The notes beneath the pieces were generated by a model that saw nothing but the letters and a program-made list of their open reading frames with translations, was not told the DNA's origin and searched no databases. Of a stretch of 64,000 nucleotides of DNA, positions 44,672 through 53,400 are shown in pieces. The stretch is taken from positions 62,001 to 126,000 of the forward strand of contig CALEZT010000268.1 of NCBI GenBank assembly GCA_937927975.1, in the 5' to 3' direction. Both the position numbers and the translations under genes were made by a program. The DNA is from an uncultured Phycisphaerales bacterium. Lineage in GTDB: Bacteria > Planctomycetota > Phycisphaerae > Sedimentisphaerales > Anaerobacaceae. The first letter of the stretch is position 1. The number at the start of each line of letters is the position of its first letter.

Positions 44672-45787
44672 TCAAATGCGTTTGCGGGCGGCCATCCTCT
44701 CGACGGCTTCGTCCAGAACCGGGACCAGATTCCGCCACTCGAATCGCCTTAGGCGAGTTCTCAGAGACTGGGCAGCGTCCGGCAGCGAACCGTCACGTTC
44801 CAGGCGGGTGGCCAGGCCGGCCAGCCTGGCCGCGAGGTTCTCCGGCGTGCCGTCGTAGAAGAAATCGTCATTGGGCCAGGCGAAGATGTCGGGGTACGCA
44901 AGGCGGCGGGGGACGAGCGGATATGCGCCGGCCAGCGAAGCCTCCACGGCGCTGAGGCCGAAGAACTCGTGCCGGGCGGTCGAGACGAATACGTCGGCTT
45001 CCAGCAGGGCGGCTTCATAGTCGCTCCGTTGCGGTTGATAGCCCCAGCGGTCGATCCGATCGGCAAAGAGCGATTGCGCTTCGGCAAAGACTCTGGGAAC
45101 CTCGCGAAACTGCTCCCCGACGACGCTGATTCGGAAAGGGATGTCCCGATCCTTGAGCTTCGTAACGGCTTCGAAGAAACCCTCGGGATTCTTGTCGTGC
45201 TCCCAGCGTGCCGCCCATAGGATGCGCAAAGGACCCGGGGGGCGATTTCGCCGAGGGGGCAGTGGCTTGACGCCGGGCGGATGGATCTCAGACTTCTCGC
45301 GGATTCGTTCGATGGCCTCGACGGGCTGATGGTCGGGCATGCGGTTCAGCAACGAGCCCAGGGCGTCCAGGAACGAGTCGCGATGAAAGGCCGAATTGAA
45401 CCAGACTGCGTCGGCGGCCAGGGCGCTGGTCAGATTCGTCATCGCGAACTGGTAGTCGCGTTCGTTCTCGCATCGGACCGGATACGTCAGTTGGTTCTCG
45501 TGGAAGTAGACGACCGTGGGCAGATCCCGGACTCCGCGGGGGGCCAGGCCGAGAAACTCCGCCAGATTCAGCATATCCGAACACAGCAGCAGGTCCCAGC
45601 GGTCTCCTCGGGCGAGTTGCCGCTCCACCTGGTGGGCGAAAGTGACGGCGGCGTGGCGCATCCGCCATTTCCATTTGTAGGGAGGCAGCGACAGCACGGA
45701 CCATGTGTGTCGTCCCGCCTCCGACCATCCATCGAAGAAGGCCTTGTGGCTGCCGCCGTAATAGGGCTCCAGTGCCAGAATCCGCAT
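44672..45787 (-). CDS. DUF3524 glycosyltransferase, tRNA-queuosine alpha-mannosyltransferase family
   Basis: 371 residues beginning at the ATG for RILALEPYYGGSHKAFFDGW; the open frame extends upstream but with non-protein-like composition. The N-terminal DUF3524 domain is diagnostic (YYGGSHKAF, KWKWRMRHAAVTFAHQ, VVYFHENQLTYPV, FNSAFHRDSFLDAL). A GT4-type C-terminal Rossmann domain follows (ILWAARWEHDKNPEGFFEA, ADVFVSTARHEFFGLSAVEA with the family's E-x7-E region). The human relative GTDC1 is the tRNA-queuosine mannosyltransferase. By homology this enzyme may mannosylate queuosine in tRNA-Asp or a related target. No queuosine biosynthesis gene is visible here, so the acceptor is unproven. Confidence 0.85.
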   Translation of the reverse strand: MRILALEPYYGGSHKAFFDGWSEAGRHTWSVLSLPPYKWKWRMRHAAVTFAHQVERQLARGDRWDLLLCSDMLNLAEFLGLAPRGVRDLPTVVYFHENQLTYPVRCENERDYQFAMTNLTSALAADAVWFNSAFHRDSFLDALGSLLNRMPDHQPVEAIERIREKSEIHPPGVKPLPPRRNRPPGPLRILWAARWEHDKNPEGFFEAVTKLKDRDIPFRISVVGEQFREVPRVFAEAQSLFADRIDRWGYQPQRSDYEAALLEADVFVSTARHEFFGLSAVEASLAGAYPLVPRRLAYPDIFAWPNDDFFYDGTPENLAARLAGLATRLERDGSLPDAAQSLRTRLRRFEWRNLVPVLDEAVERMAARKRI

Positions 45788-45920
45788 CGGTATGTCACCC
45801 GGTCGCGTTCGGTTCCCGGCCGAAGCTCGGGCGGGTCTGTACCCGTCCGAAACGGACTGCTCCGACCGTGTTGCGACCCAGTGTACCAGTGCCCATGACG
45901 AACGCAAGTCGCTCCGACGT

Positions 45921-48170
45921 CTAGTCGAAGGCGTACCAGGAGACTCCCTCCAATTTCCACACCTCAGAGGACTGTTCGACGAGGTTCTTCTTCTCGGTTT
46001 CACTGATCGTGTAGAAATGACGGCTGTTCTTCTGGGACCAGAAGTGATACACCGGCTTGCTGCCGACCGGCGCCTGGTCGGGCGGGTACGCATAGAAGAC
46101 GATTCCCTCGAAAGTCCAGGTCTCCGAGAATTCGCGGATCAGCCTGTCTTTCTCGGCTTCGCTGATCGTGTAGAAATGCGTGCCCAGCTTGTCGGACCAG
46201 AATCGATAGACCGGCGCCAGGCCAGGGTCGTTGGCGGGTGCACTCTGTGTCGTGAGAAGCTCGAACGCCAGGTCCCAGGCGACGCCGGCAGGATTCTCGA
46301 TGGAGGAACCGGCGACCCAGCGACTGCCCACGGCGGGCGGCCAGGGACTCGTCGCGCCGCTGGGAGGGGTGACTGCCGAGACCTGCACGGCGCCTGTGTC
46401 GGAGAACAGCGGCCTGGTGGTCCAGCCCCAGGGATGGGCAGGCGTCGAAGAGGTCGTGTCGTAGAGAACCGCGATGCTCAGCCAGTAGTCGGCCGGGATC
46501 GGCGCGTTGCTCTTGTCTCTCGCCAGGGGCGGATTGAACCACTGGTCCTGCGAGAGCATGCAGGTGAACTGGAAGCAACTGTCGTCGGCAAGCCTGCGAG
46601 GGTCGCTGTGATAGCCGGCCAGACTCCAGGTCCAGTCGGTGCAGAACTTCTCCCAAACGAGCGTGTCGGGACGCCCTTGGCCGGAGTCCGTCCACATCGC
46701 GATCTGGAAAGCCAGGGGCAGCACCGGCGGGAGCATAGGTTGGGTCCAGCCGTCAAAGGCTCCCCACCACTGAATGGCGGTGATCGGGCGCTCGTCCTGG
46801 TGTTTCCAGTCGTCGGCGACGATCCGATGGAGGTTCAGGTCCGACCGTTCGCTCCAGCCGTTGAAGATGAACGGGGTCGCTGCGTCGAACCGTTGGGTCG
46901 CCTGGCTCCACTTGAGTCCGCCTTTGCCCGAGTTGGTCTGCGGTTCGAACTGCTGGGCCAGGGTGATTCGGTAGTCCTCGACCTCGCCGTCGTCGGCCAG
47001 GCCATAGTAGGAAAGAAGCCCGCGGGTATTGAAGCGGAATCGCGCGTAGGTCGATCCCGCCGCTGCGGTTGCCGGGATGCGGAAGGTCAGTCGATTCACT
47101 CCCGCGTCCACGAGTTCGTCCGAGAAGATCTGTTCGCCGGGGTCGGCGAAGTCCCCGTCTCGATTGAAGTCGATCCATGCGTTGATATAACCGGTGGCGG
47201 AAGCGGTCGCCTCGAGGGTCGCCGACGCGCCCGGCAGCAGGGGCGAGGTGAACACGATTCCATCCTCGTCGGCGCTGTCGTGGAAGTCGTCGCCCAGCGC
47301 CGTCGTGTCGGGCCTTCCGTCGGGTTCGACGTCACAGGTTCTGCCCAGGTAGACGCCGTTGACTTTGACGTGTCTGGCGCCGTCGCTGGAGACGAGGGTC
47401 TTGTAGCTATTCGGCGCGTCGCCGAAGTCTATGCGGCCTCCAATGCCGGGGGTGCCATCGTCCGCGATGCAATCATCGCAGGAACTCTCGGGCCCGAGCC
47501 ATTCCAGAGGGGACGGGCACTCATCCTCGTACGTGATGGTGCATTCGCCGGTCTCGCGGTTGCAGCAGGCGCCGGGTCTGGCCCGGCACTTGTGCATCGC
47601 GCCTCGGAACAGATAGGCGTTTCGTCCGCGGACCTCGATCGAAACCCACTCGGGGTTGTACTCCTTGATGATATGGCTGTAGATCGGCTCGATCGTCCCG
47701 ATGTACCAGCCGTCGACGAGGTACACTCGCCGGGACGCCATGTACCGGGCTTCCTGGTCTGCGGTCGCGGCGTCGCCGGGAAGCGGAGGGCGGTTGAGTC
47801 CGAGCTTGGACCATTCCGGCGTCGTCCAGTTGAAGTTGACTTCGACGTAGGTCAGTTTGGACCGGTCGATGGCCTTGATGTAGACTTCGTATTTGAGATA
47901 CCCTTCGCGGTTCTCGCTGAAAGGCTCGTTGTAGTACCACTGGCGGTACCACCCGGTCTGGGGGTAGTGGTACCAGGCGCCGTTGTTGTAGCCGTGTCCG
48001 TCGCCCTCGACGAGTTTGCCGTCGGAACCCAGCAGGATGCGGAACCAGGCGCCGGGGTACAAGTCGGGATTCTCGTGGTCGTTGTATTGCGCCCGGACGA
48101 AGGGCACAGCGACGGTCGACACGATAAGGAAGGTGAACAGGAACAACTTGCGAGCGTTCGAGAGACTCAT
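45921..48170 (-). CDS. Secreted GEVED-domain protein with C-terminal DUF5648-like repeats
   Basis: 749 residues with signal peptide (LFLFTFLIVSTVAVPFVRAQ). An N-terminal domain rich in Tyr/Trp is followed by a short Cys-rich stretch (CRARPGACCNRETGECTITY). The GEVED domain comes next (INAWIDFNRDGDFADPGEQI ... DDGEVEDYRI), then a region with FQIAMWTDSGQGRPD typical of planctomycete DUF7901-like modules. Two ~48-residue units finish the protein (VYRFWSDKLGTHFYTISEAE, VYHFWSQKNSRHFYTISETE). These match the three units ending the protein at 666-4199. Likely surface or extracellular; function unknown. Confidence 0.82.
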   Translation of the reverse strand: MSLSNARKLFLFTFLIVSTVAVPFVRAQYNDHENPDLYPGAWFRILLGSDGKLVEGDGHGYNNGAWYHYPQTGWYRQWYYNEPFSENREGYLKYEVYIKAIDRSKLTYVEVNFNWTTPEWSKLGLNRPPLPGDAATADQEARYMASRRVYLVDGWYIGTIEPIYSHIIKEYNPEWVSIEVRGRNAYLFRGAMHKCRARPGACCNRETGECTITYEDECPSPLEWLGPESSCDDCIADDGTPGIGGRIDFGDAPNSYKTLVSSDGARHVKVNGVYLGRTCDVEPDGRPDTTALGDDFHDSADEDGIVFTSPLLPGASATLEATASATGYINAWIDFNRDGDFADPGEQIFSDELVDAGVNRLTFRIPATAAAGSTYARFRFNTRGLLSYYGLADDGEVEDYRITLAQQFEPQTNSGKGGLKWSQATQRFDAATPFIFNGWSERSDLNLHRIVADDWKHQDERPITAIQWWGAFDGWTQPMLPPVLPLAFQIAMWTDSGQGRPDTLVWEKFCTDWTWSLAGYHSDPRRLADDSCFQFTCMLSQDQWFNPPLARDKSNAPIPADYWLSIAVLYDTTSSTPAHPWGWTTRPLFSDTGAVQVSAVTPPSGATSPWPPAVGSRWVAGSSIENPAGVAWDLAFELLTTQSAPANDPGLAPVYRFWSDKLGTHFYTISEAEKDRLIREFSETWTFEGIVFYAYPPDQAPVGSKPVYHFWSQKNSRHFYTISETEKKNLVEQSSEVWKLEGVSWYAFD

Positions 48171-48627
48171 ACACGTATTCCCATCTCAGGCTTTCCAGGG
48201 GTTCATGCGTCGAATCGGATGCGGTCGCCTTGGTCGTGCCTGGACGGAGCCTGGCTGCATCCGGTTCCCAATCGAATCGGCGTTCGGAGCGTTCCCCTGG
48301 AGCACAATGCCGTCGGGCAGAACCTCGCCTGATCCACGATGGCGAAGAAAGGGCCTCCCTGAGAACGGCAAGATGCCGTTTGCGACCGAGAAAGAACCGC
48401 GAATTGGGCCTCGAAAGGCCGGCGGCGATGCCCGACCCTGCCACGGACCGGTTGACCCTCGCTGTCGCGACCCCTTCGCGGAGGGCTCTCTATGGCCCCG
48501 GAGCGTCCGAGAAGATCGGGGCAAGTCGGCGGGATGAACCTCGGGCCGGCCAAGGTGTATAATCTCGGTGCCCGGTCCGTTTCGGGCGATCGATTGCAGC
48601 CGGGGTCCCGGGGAGATTCACAGGACG
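48171..48627. other. Divergent intergenic region, no gene recognised
   Basis: 457 bp between the GEVED protein (minus) and photolyase (plus). I see no tRNA, no long repeat and no protein-like frame. TATAAT at 48558-48563, 65 bp before the photolyase ATG, is a plausible -10 box; the matching -35 (TGAACC, 48535-48540) is weak. Confidence 0.4.
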
Positions 48628-49986
48628 ATGATTCAAGCGGAACGAATCCAGCGGATCAACCGTCAACCTGTTCGAGAGGGTCGGTACGTCTTGTACTGGA
48701 TGCAGGCGGCCCAGCGGGCTCGGTGCAACCATGCCCTGGAGCACGCCATCGACAAAGCCAACGAACTGGGCAAGCCGGTCGTCGTCGCGTTCGGCCTGGC
48801 TGCGGATTTTCCCGAGGCCAACGCCCGACACTTTCACTTTCTGCTCGAAGGATTGCGAGGCACGCAGCGGGAACTGCGAGAACGGGGCGTTCAGATGGTT
48901 CTTCGTGCGAAGTCGCCCACAGCCTGTGTTCCCGATCTCGCTCGAGAAGCCTGTCTGGTTGTGGCGGATGCAGGGCACCTGAGGCTTCAGCGTCAATGGC
49001 GCGCCGAGGTGGGGCAGGCCCTGGGATGCGCCCTGGTCGAGGTCGAGACGAATTTGATCGTTCCGGTCGAAGAGGCGGCGGACAAGGAGAACTTCTCCGC
49101 CGGGACATTCCGCCCGCGAATTCACCGGAAGCTCGACGCCTACCTGGTCGGACTGAAGCCTCGCACGGTTCGCAAGGACTCTCTGGGTTTGAAGCTCGAC
49201 AGTCTTGACCTGGGCGACGTCGACCGGCTGGTGCGAAACCTCAAGGTGGACACTTCTGTAGGCAAGGCAGGGGGATTTGTCGGCGGGGCCGACGAGGCGC
49301 AGAGGCGATTGGACGAGTTCCTTGCGAACCGGCTCGACGCCTATCCGACGGATCGCAACGATCCCAATCTCGACGGCCAGTCCCACTTGAGTCCCTATCT
49401 GCATTTCGGGCAGGTCTCGCCGCTCGACGTGGCGTTGCAGGCCAGACAAAAGAGGGGCGGGGGGCTGGATGCGTTTCTGGAAGAACTGATCGTCCGCCGG
49501 GAGCTGAGCCACAATTTCGTTCACTACAATCCTCGGTACGACAGCTTCGAATGCCTGCCGCCATGGGCGACGCGGACGCTGAACTTCCATGGTCGCGACA
49601 AGAGAGAGCCCGTTTACACGCTGGAACAGTTCGAGGCCGCACGGACGCATGATCCGTACTGGAACGCCGCTCAGCGGGAGATGGTCCTCACCGGCAAAAT
49701 GCACGGCTACATGAGGATGTACTGGGGCAAGAAGATCCTGGAGTGGTCCGAGACTCCAAACGAGGGGTTCAGGATCGCATTGTATCTCAACAACCGGTAT
49801 GAGCTGGACGGGCGCGATGCGAACGGCTACGCGGGCGTCGCGTGGTGTTTCGGCAAGCACGACCGGGCCTGGGCGGATCGATCTGTTTTCGGCAAGATCC
49901 GGTACATGAACGCCGCCGGACTGAAACGCAAGTTCGATCCCGACGCATACGTCGAGAGGGTCGAGCGATTGGGCGTTCGGGAGTAG
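48628..49986 (+). CDS. phr: Class II CPD deoxyribodipyrimidine photolyase
   Basis: 452 residues. Uses FADH- and light to split cyclobutane pyrimidine dimers. The N-terminal Rossmann antenna domain starts YVLYWMQAAQRARCNHALE, the characteristic class II opening. The FAD-binding helical domain contains SHLSPYLHFGQVSPLDVAL, EELIVRRELSHNFVHYNP, GYMRMYWGKKILEW and NNRYELDGRDANGYAGVAWC, all class II hallmarks. ATG 48628 is the first that gives this N-terminus. Next to the uvrC end in the same window it is simply DNA repair; no operon link. The TIGR01777 gene starts 6 bp downstream. Confidence 0.96.
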   Translation: MIQAERIQRINRQPVREGRYVLYWMQAAQRARCNHALEHAIDKANELGKPVVVAFGLAADFPEANARHFHFLLEGLRGTQRELRERGVQMVLRAKSPTACVPDLAREACLVVADAGHLRLQRQWRAEVGQALGCALVEVETNLIVPVEEAADKENFSAGTFRPRIHRKLDAYLVGLKPRTVRKDSLGLKLDSLDLGDVDRLVRNLKVDTSVGKAGGFVGGADEAQRRLDEFLANRLDAYPTDRNDPNLDGQSHLSPYLHFGQVSPLDVALQARQKRGGGLDAFLEELIVRRELSHNFVHYNPRYDSFECLPPWATRTLNFHGRDKREPVYTLEQFEAARTHDPYWNAAQREMVLTGKMHGYMRMYWGKKILEWSETPNEGFRIALYLNNRYELDGRDANGYAGVAWCFGKHDRAWADRSVFGKIRYMNAAGLKRKFDPDAYVERVERLGVRE

Positions 49987-49992
49987 GTGGAC

Positions 49993-50931
49993 ATGGCCAA
50001 ACGCATCGTGATTTCCGGGGCGACAGGGTTCATCGGCAGGACGCTGTGCAGAGACCTCTGCGACCAGTACGAGATCGTCGCGCTTTCCCGCGACGCCAAG
50101 CGGGCGGCGAACCTGCTTGGAGACCATGCCCAGGTGTGCGAATGGGACGGGAGGACCGCGAGCTTCTGGTCTGCCCAGGTGGACGGGGCATATGCGATCA
50201 TCAATCTGGCGGGTGAGAACGTAGGGCAGGGCCGGTGGACGCAGGCCAAGCTGGACAGCATCGCACAGAGCCGCTCCAGCGGCGCCGTCGCGGTTGTGGA
50301 CGCGGTGGCTGCGGTGAAGAACAAACCCGCGTTGGTGATCCAGGGTTCAGCGGTCGGTTATTACGGCTCGCGGGGCGACGAGATTCTCACGGAGAGCTCC
50401 GCCCCCGGCGCATCGTTCTTGGCTGATGTGTGCCGACGGTGCGAGTCCATCGCGACGCGGGTTGAGAAGCAAGGGGTTCGATATGTCGCGATCCGCACCG
50501 GCATTGTGCTCGGCCGGGACGGCGGGGCCCTGCCCAGATTGATGATGCCGTTTCGATTCTTCCTGGGAGGGTACGTCGGCACCGGCAAGCAGTGGTTTCC
50601 CTGGATCAGTCTGGAGGACGAGGTCCGAGCGATTCGTTTCCTGCTGGAGAACCCGAGCCTCCAGGGGGCGTTCAACCTGACTTCCCCCCATCCGGCCACT
50701 CTCAAGCAGGTCGCCCGCTCGCTGGGGCAGGCGCTTCGCAGGCCGGCATGGTTCAGGACGCCGGCTTTGGCGGTTCGACTGGCGATGGGTCGGATGGTCG
50801 ACGAGACGCTCCTGGCCAGCCACAGAGCGATTCCCCAAAGATTGACCGACGCAGGGTTTCAATTCGAGCATTCGCAACTGGATTCTGCATTCGCAGCCAT
50901 CCTTCAAGGAGAGAACTATGAGTCTGAGTGA
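49993..50931 (+). CDS. TIGR01777-family NAD-dependent epimerase (YfcH-like SDR)
   Basis: 312 residues, extended short-chain dehydrogenase fold. The nucleotide-binding motif is IVISGATGFIGRTL. Family motifs follow: AIINLAGENVGQGRWTQAK, VIQGSAVGYYGSRGDE with YxxxK-region variation, TGIVLGRDGGALPRLMMPF, the PWISLEDEVRAI block, and a C-terminal DUF1731-like helix set. ATG 49993 is preferred over GTG 49987 because of spacing from GGGAG. Reaction unknown even in E. coli YfcH. Its end overlaps the PNPOx-like gene by 14 bp. Confidence 0.93.
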   Translation: MAKRIVISGATGFIGRTLCRDLCDQYEIVALSRDAKRAANLLGDHAQVCEWDGRTASFWSAQVDGAYAIINLAGENVGQGRWTQAKLDSIAQSRSSGAVAVVDAVAAVKNKPALVIQGSAVGYYGSRGDEILTESSAPGASFLADVCRRCESIATRVEKQGVRYVAIRTGIVLGRDGGALPRLMMPFRFFLGGYVGTGKQWFPWISLEDEVRAIRFLLENPSLQGAFNLTSPHPATLKQVARSLGQALRRPAWFRTPALAVRLAMGRMVDETLLASHRAIPQRLTDAGFQFEHSQLDSAFAAILQGENYESE

Positions 50932-51304
50932 TTACTTCAAGAACGTGGAAGGGATTGGAATCCTGGCGACCGCCGATCGGCAGGGCAACGTCGATGTGGC
51001 TCTGTACGCCCGTCCGCACGTCATCAGCGAGGATGAAGTGGCGTTCATCATGAGCGATCGCCTGAGCCACGACAACGTCGCAGCCAATCCGCACGCGGCC
51101 TATCTGTTCCTGGAGCAAGACGCGCAGCGTTCCGGCGGCTACAACGGTCTGCGTCTGTACCTGACCCGCATGGAGGAGGAGACGGACCCTCAGAAGATCG
51201 AGGCGATTCGACGAGAGAGCCGCAAGGGCCGGGACTACGGCGACCAGAAGAAATTCCTCGTCCATTTCACGGTCGAAGGGACTCGCCGCCTCGTCGGAGA
51301 CTGA
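50918..51304 (+). CDS. Pyridoxamine 5'-phosphate oxidase-family flavin-binding protein
   Basis: 128 residues, a single FMN-binding split-barrel of the PNPOx-like type (GIGILATADRQGNVDVALYA, DEVAFIMSDRLSHDNV, PHAAYLFLEQDA, KKFLVHFTVEGTRRLV). Much shorter than true PdxH and lacking its C-terminal region, so it is more likely a small flavin reductase or F420/FMN-binding protein than a vitamin B6 enzyme. Start ATG 50918 has AAGGAGAG upstream inside the epimerase gene. Confidence 0.88.
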   Translation: MSLSDYFKNVEGIGILATADRQGNVDVALYARPHVISEDEVAFIMSDRLSHDNVAANPHAAYLFLEQDAQRSGGYNGLRLYLTRMEEETDPQKIEAIRRESRKGRDYGDQKKFLVHFTVEGTRRLVGD

Positions 51305-51467
51305 CTCGTTCGGTGTCGCTTGCGGTTGACAGGTACATTAGAATTGCGGGTGTGTACACAGGGGCTGCATTTTTTTGTGACGAAGTGAATAAAATGTAAA
51401 TACTTGTGCTGTAAGGATTTGTATTGAAACGCCTTTGTGGGGAACGAGAAAAACCGACGTCGCGAGG

Positions 51468-51496
51468 TTGACAGTCTCAGAGCGCCTGCCTATAGT
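51468..51496 (+). promoter_or_regulatory. Promoter of rex-hydrogenase operon
   Basis: Consensus TTGACA (51468-51473), a 17-nt spacer and TATAGT (51491-51496). The predicted start site is near 51503, about 48 nt before the rex ATG at 51551. Confidence 0.75.
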
Positions 51497-51509
51497 GACA
51501 TCATCCAGC

Positions 51510-51527
51510 TTGTGAATGTGAACGCAA
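51510..51527 (+). promoter_or_regulatory. Candidate Rex operator
   Basis: The 18-bp sequence TTGTGAATGTGAACGCAA has a perfect left half of the Rex consensus (TTGTGAA-n4-TTCACAA) and a partial right half (AACGCAA, 4/7). It lies at about +7 to +25 from the predicted start site, where binding would block transcription. Autoregulation by Rex is common in other phyla. Confidence 0.55.
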
Positions 51528-51550
51528 GCACGAATGGAGTGTGGCGCGCG

Positions 51551-52225
51551 ATGAGGTATCGGAAAATCCCCGACGAAACGGTGCGACGCCTGCCCGTCTA
51601 TCTGAGAGGTCTGCTGTTGTCGGCCGATCGTGGTCGAGAGCACATCTCCAGCCAGGTCCTGGCGGATTTCGTGGGCGTCCAGTCGTGGCAGATTCGGAAG
51701 GACTTTTCCTATTTCGGGGACTTCGGGACCCGTGGCGTCGGATACTCCATCGAGAAGCTCGCTCGCGAGATCAAGCGGATCCTGCGGTTGGACGTGATCC
51801 GCAAGGCGGCCCTGGTGGGAGTCGGCGATTTGGGGACGGCTCTGCTGGCCTATCCGGGTTTCTGCGGGTACGGCCTGGACATCGTGGCGGCCTTCGACGT
51901 CGATCCGGACAGGGTCGGCAAGGTCGTCAACGGGGTTCGGGTCGAGGATGCGTCGCAAATCGACGCGTTGCATGAGCGGGGCGTCATTTTGGCCATCGTC
52001 GCCGTTCCGCGGGCGGCGGCGCAATCGACGATCGATCGACTTGCGGAGGTGGGAGTCAGGGGGATCTTGAACTTTGCTCCGTGCAAGGTCGTGGCTCCCC
52101 GTCGGGTCAAGGTCATCTCTCTGGACATCGCCATGGAGTTGGCTCGCTTGCCTTATTACATGCCCACCGGAGGGGTCGGCGAGCATCCCCTGGGGAGCCG
52201 GAGTTCGCGGCAGAGAGCGTCGTAG
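51551..52225 (+). CDS. rex: Redox-sensing transcriptional repressor Rex
   Basis: 224 residues. The N-terminal winged helix fits Rex (KIPDETVRRLPVYLRGL, ISSQVLADFVGVQSWQIRKD, FSYFGDFGTRGVGYSIEKL). The Rossmann domain binds NAD(H) (AALVGVGDLGTALLAYPGF, IVAAFDVDPDRVGKVVNGV), and the domain-swapped C-terminal helix follows. Rex senses the NADH/NAD+ ratio and releases DNA when NADH is high. ATG 51551 matches the usual N-terminus; an in-frame upstream extension to 51437 would read through the promoter and is rejected. Immediately upstream of a group 3b hydrogenase operon, suggesting redox control of H2 metabolism. Confidence 0.94.
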   Translation: MRYRKIPDETVRRLPVYLRGLLLSADRGREHISSQVLADFVGVQSWQIRKDFSYFGDFGTRGVGYSIEKLAREIKRILRLDVIRKAALVGVGDLGTALLAYPGFCGYGLDIVAAFDVDPDRVGKVVNGVRVEDASQIDALHERGVILAIVAVPRAAAQSTIDRLAEVGVRGILNFAPCKVVAPRRVKVISLDIAMELARLPYYMPTGGVGEHPLGSRSSRQRAS

Positions 52226-52269
52226 CGTCATGAAACTGTTTTCGTGGTTTTTGGAGCCGGGATTGTCCC

Positions 52270-53307
52270 ATGAGTGTGAAGAAGATAACCAAGAGTGATT
52301 TCGCAGACTTCGTCTATGCCCTGATCCAAACGGAAAACGTGATCGGCGTGCAGGCGAAGGGTGACCGGTTCGATTTCGCCCCTCTGGAATCGGCGAAGGA
52401 TCTTCGGCTGGATTACGACGTCACGCTCCAGCCGCCCAAGAAGTACTTTCTGCCGCCGACGGAGGTGCTCCTGACCTTCGAAGTGGGCGGGGGGTACAAG
52501 TCCCAGATGGATGGTCAGAAGTTCATCCTGCTGGGCGTGCACCCCTACGATATGATCGCGATCAACCAGATGGACGAGTTGTTCCGCCAGGACAATTACG
52601 ACGCCCATTACATGACTCGTCGCAACAACGCGACGATCATCGCCTGCGATGTGGCCCGATCCTCCGATCATGTCTTCGCCTCGTCGATGGACACTGCGGT
52701 TGTGAGAGAAGGCTTCGATGTGCTCCTGACGGATCTCGGCGACAGCTACGTGATGGAGGCCGCCACCGCCAAGGGCGAGGATCTGTTGGCTCGGGCCAAA
52801 GGCGCGGTCGAGGCCGATCCCCAGGCCCTTCGTCGCAGAGAGGACATCTGGGCCCACAACAAAAAGTCGCTGAGCAAGCACCAGCTCAAATGCGATCCCG
52901 CCTATCTGCCCCGCCTGCTGGCCAAGGCCTACAAGCACCCGGTTTGGGAGGAGCGGGCCAAGACGTGCTTCGCCTGCGGGTCCTGCAACCAGGTGTGTCC
53001 CACGTGCTATTGCTTCAACGTCCAGGATGACGTGAATTGGGACCTCAAGACGGGCGAGCGGGCCCGCGCCTGGGATGGCTGCCTGCTGGACGGATTCACC
53101 AAGTGCGCGCCGAACCACGAGTTCCGCAAGGCCCGCGCGGACCGTTTCCGCCATCGCCTCTATCGCAAGGGCGCTTACGTGCCGCAGAAGATCGGCGGAC
53201 AGGTCGCATGCGTCGGCTGCGGGCGCTGCGTCGGCGCTTGTTTGCCGGACATCGCCAATCCGGTGAGCGTGTACAACCGTCTGATCGATGATCTGGGGAT
53301 CGGATAG
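52270..53307 (+). CDS. hydB: Group 3b [NiFe] hydrogenase beta subunit (Fe-S dicluster, HydB-like)
   Basis: 345 residues, homologous to the beta subunit of sulfhydrogenase / NADP-linked hydrogenase and anaerobic sulfite reductase A. Two C-terminal [4Fe-4S] clusters are visible: CFACGSCNQVCPTC and CVGCGRCVGACLPD, plus an AWDGCLLDGFTKCA motif typical of the family. N-terminal segment: GVHPYDMIAINQMDELF. It passes electrons between the small-subunit clusters and the flavin subunit. It starts 45 bp after rex. Gene order beta-gamma-delta-alpha copies Pyrococcus hydBGDA. A repeat-containing 93-bp gap separates it from hydG. Confidence 0.9.
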   Translation: MSVKKITKSDFADFVYALIQTENVIGVQAKGDRFDFAPLESAKDLRLDYDVTLQPPKKYFLPPTEVLLTFEVGGGYKSQMDGQKFILLGVHPYDMIAINQMDELFRQDNYDAHYMTRRNNATIIACDVARSSDHVFASSMDTAVVREGFDVLLTDLGDSYVMEAATAKGEDLLARAKGAVEADPQALRRREDIWAHNKKSLSKHQLKCDPAYLPRLLAKAYKHPVWEERAKTCFACGSCNQVCPTCYCFNVQDDVNWDLKTGERARAWDGCLLDGFTKCAPNHEFRKARADRFRHRLYRKGAYVPQKIGGQVACVGCGRCVGACLPDIANPVSVYNRLIDDLGIG

Positions 53308-53312
53308 GAGGT

Positions 53313-53384
53313 CTGAAGTGTGAAGTTTGAAGTGTGAAGTGAGATTCAAACTTCAAACTGGAAACTTCAAACTTGGAACTTCAG
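53313..53384. repeat. GTGAAGT/ACTTCAA inverted repeat, copy 1
   Basis: Iterated TGAAGTG units (53314-53342) face iterated CTTCAAACT units (53345-53384), so the transcript can fold back on itself. The element sits between hydB and hydG, and a related copy sits after hydA (56302-56371). Likely a dispersed planctomycete intergenic repeat; origin unknown. Confidence 0.7.
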
Positions 53385-53400
53385 TTGAAAGGTCTAACGA

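Noticed and set aside
45788..46093. 102-residue upstream extension of the DUF3524 glycosyltransferase
   Set aside because: Arg/Ser/Thr-rich shadow sequence overlapping the end of the GEVED gene region; the DUF3524 family begins at RILALEPYYGG.
45792..48332. 846-codon plus-strand open frame opposite the GEVED protein
   Set aside because: The minus strand encodes a signal peptide, GEVED motif and repeats; the plus-strand translation has no recognisable fold.
51437..51550. N-terminal extension of rex to an upstream GTG
   Set aside because: It would read through the consensus promoter and the Rex-like operator, and the extra residues do not resemble Rex.
52230..52298. 22-residue ORF (MKLFSWFLEPGLSHECEEDN...) overlapping the hydB start, a possible leader peptide
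   Set aside because: No ribosome-binding site, no run of regulatory codons and no attenuator hairpin; a chance short frame is more likely.
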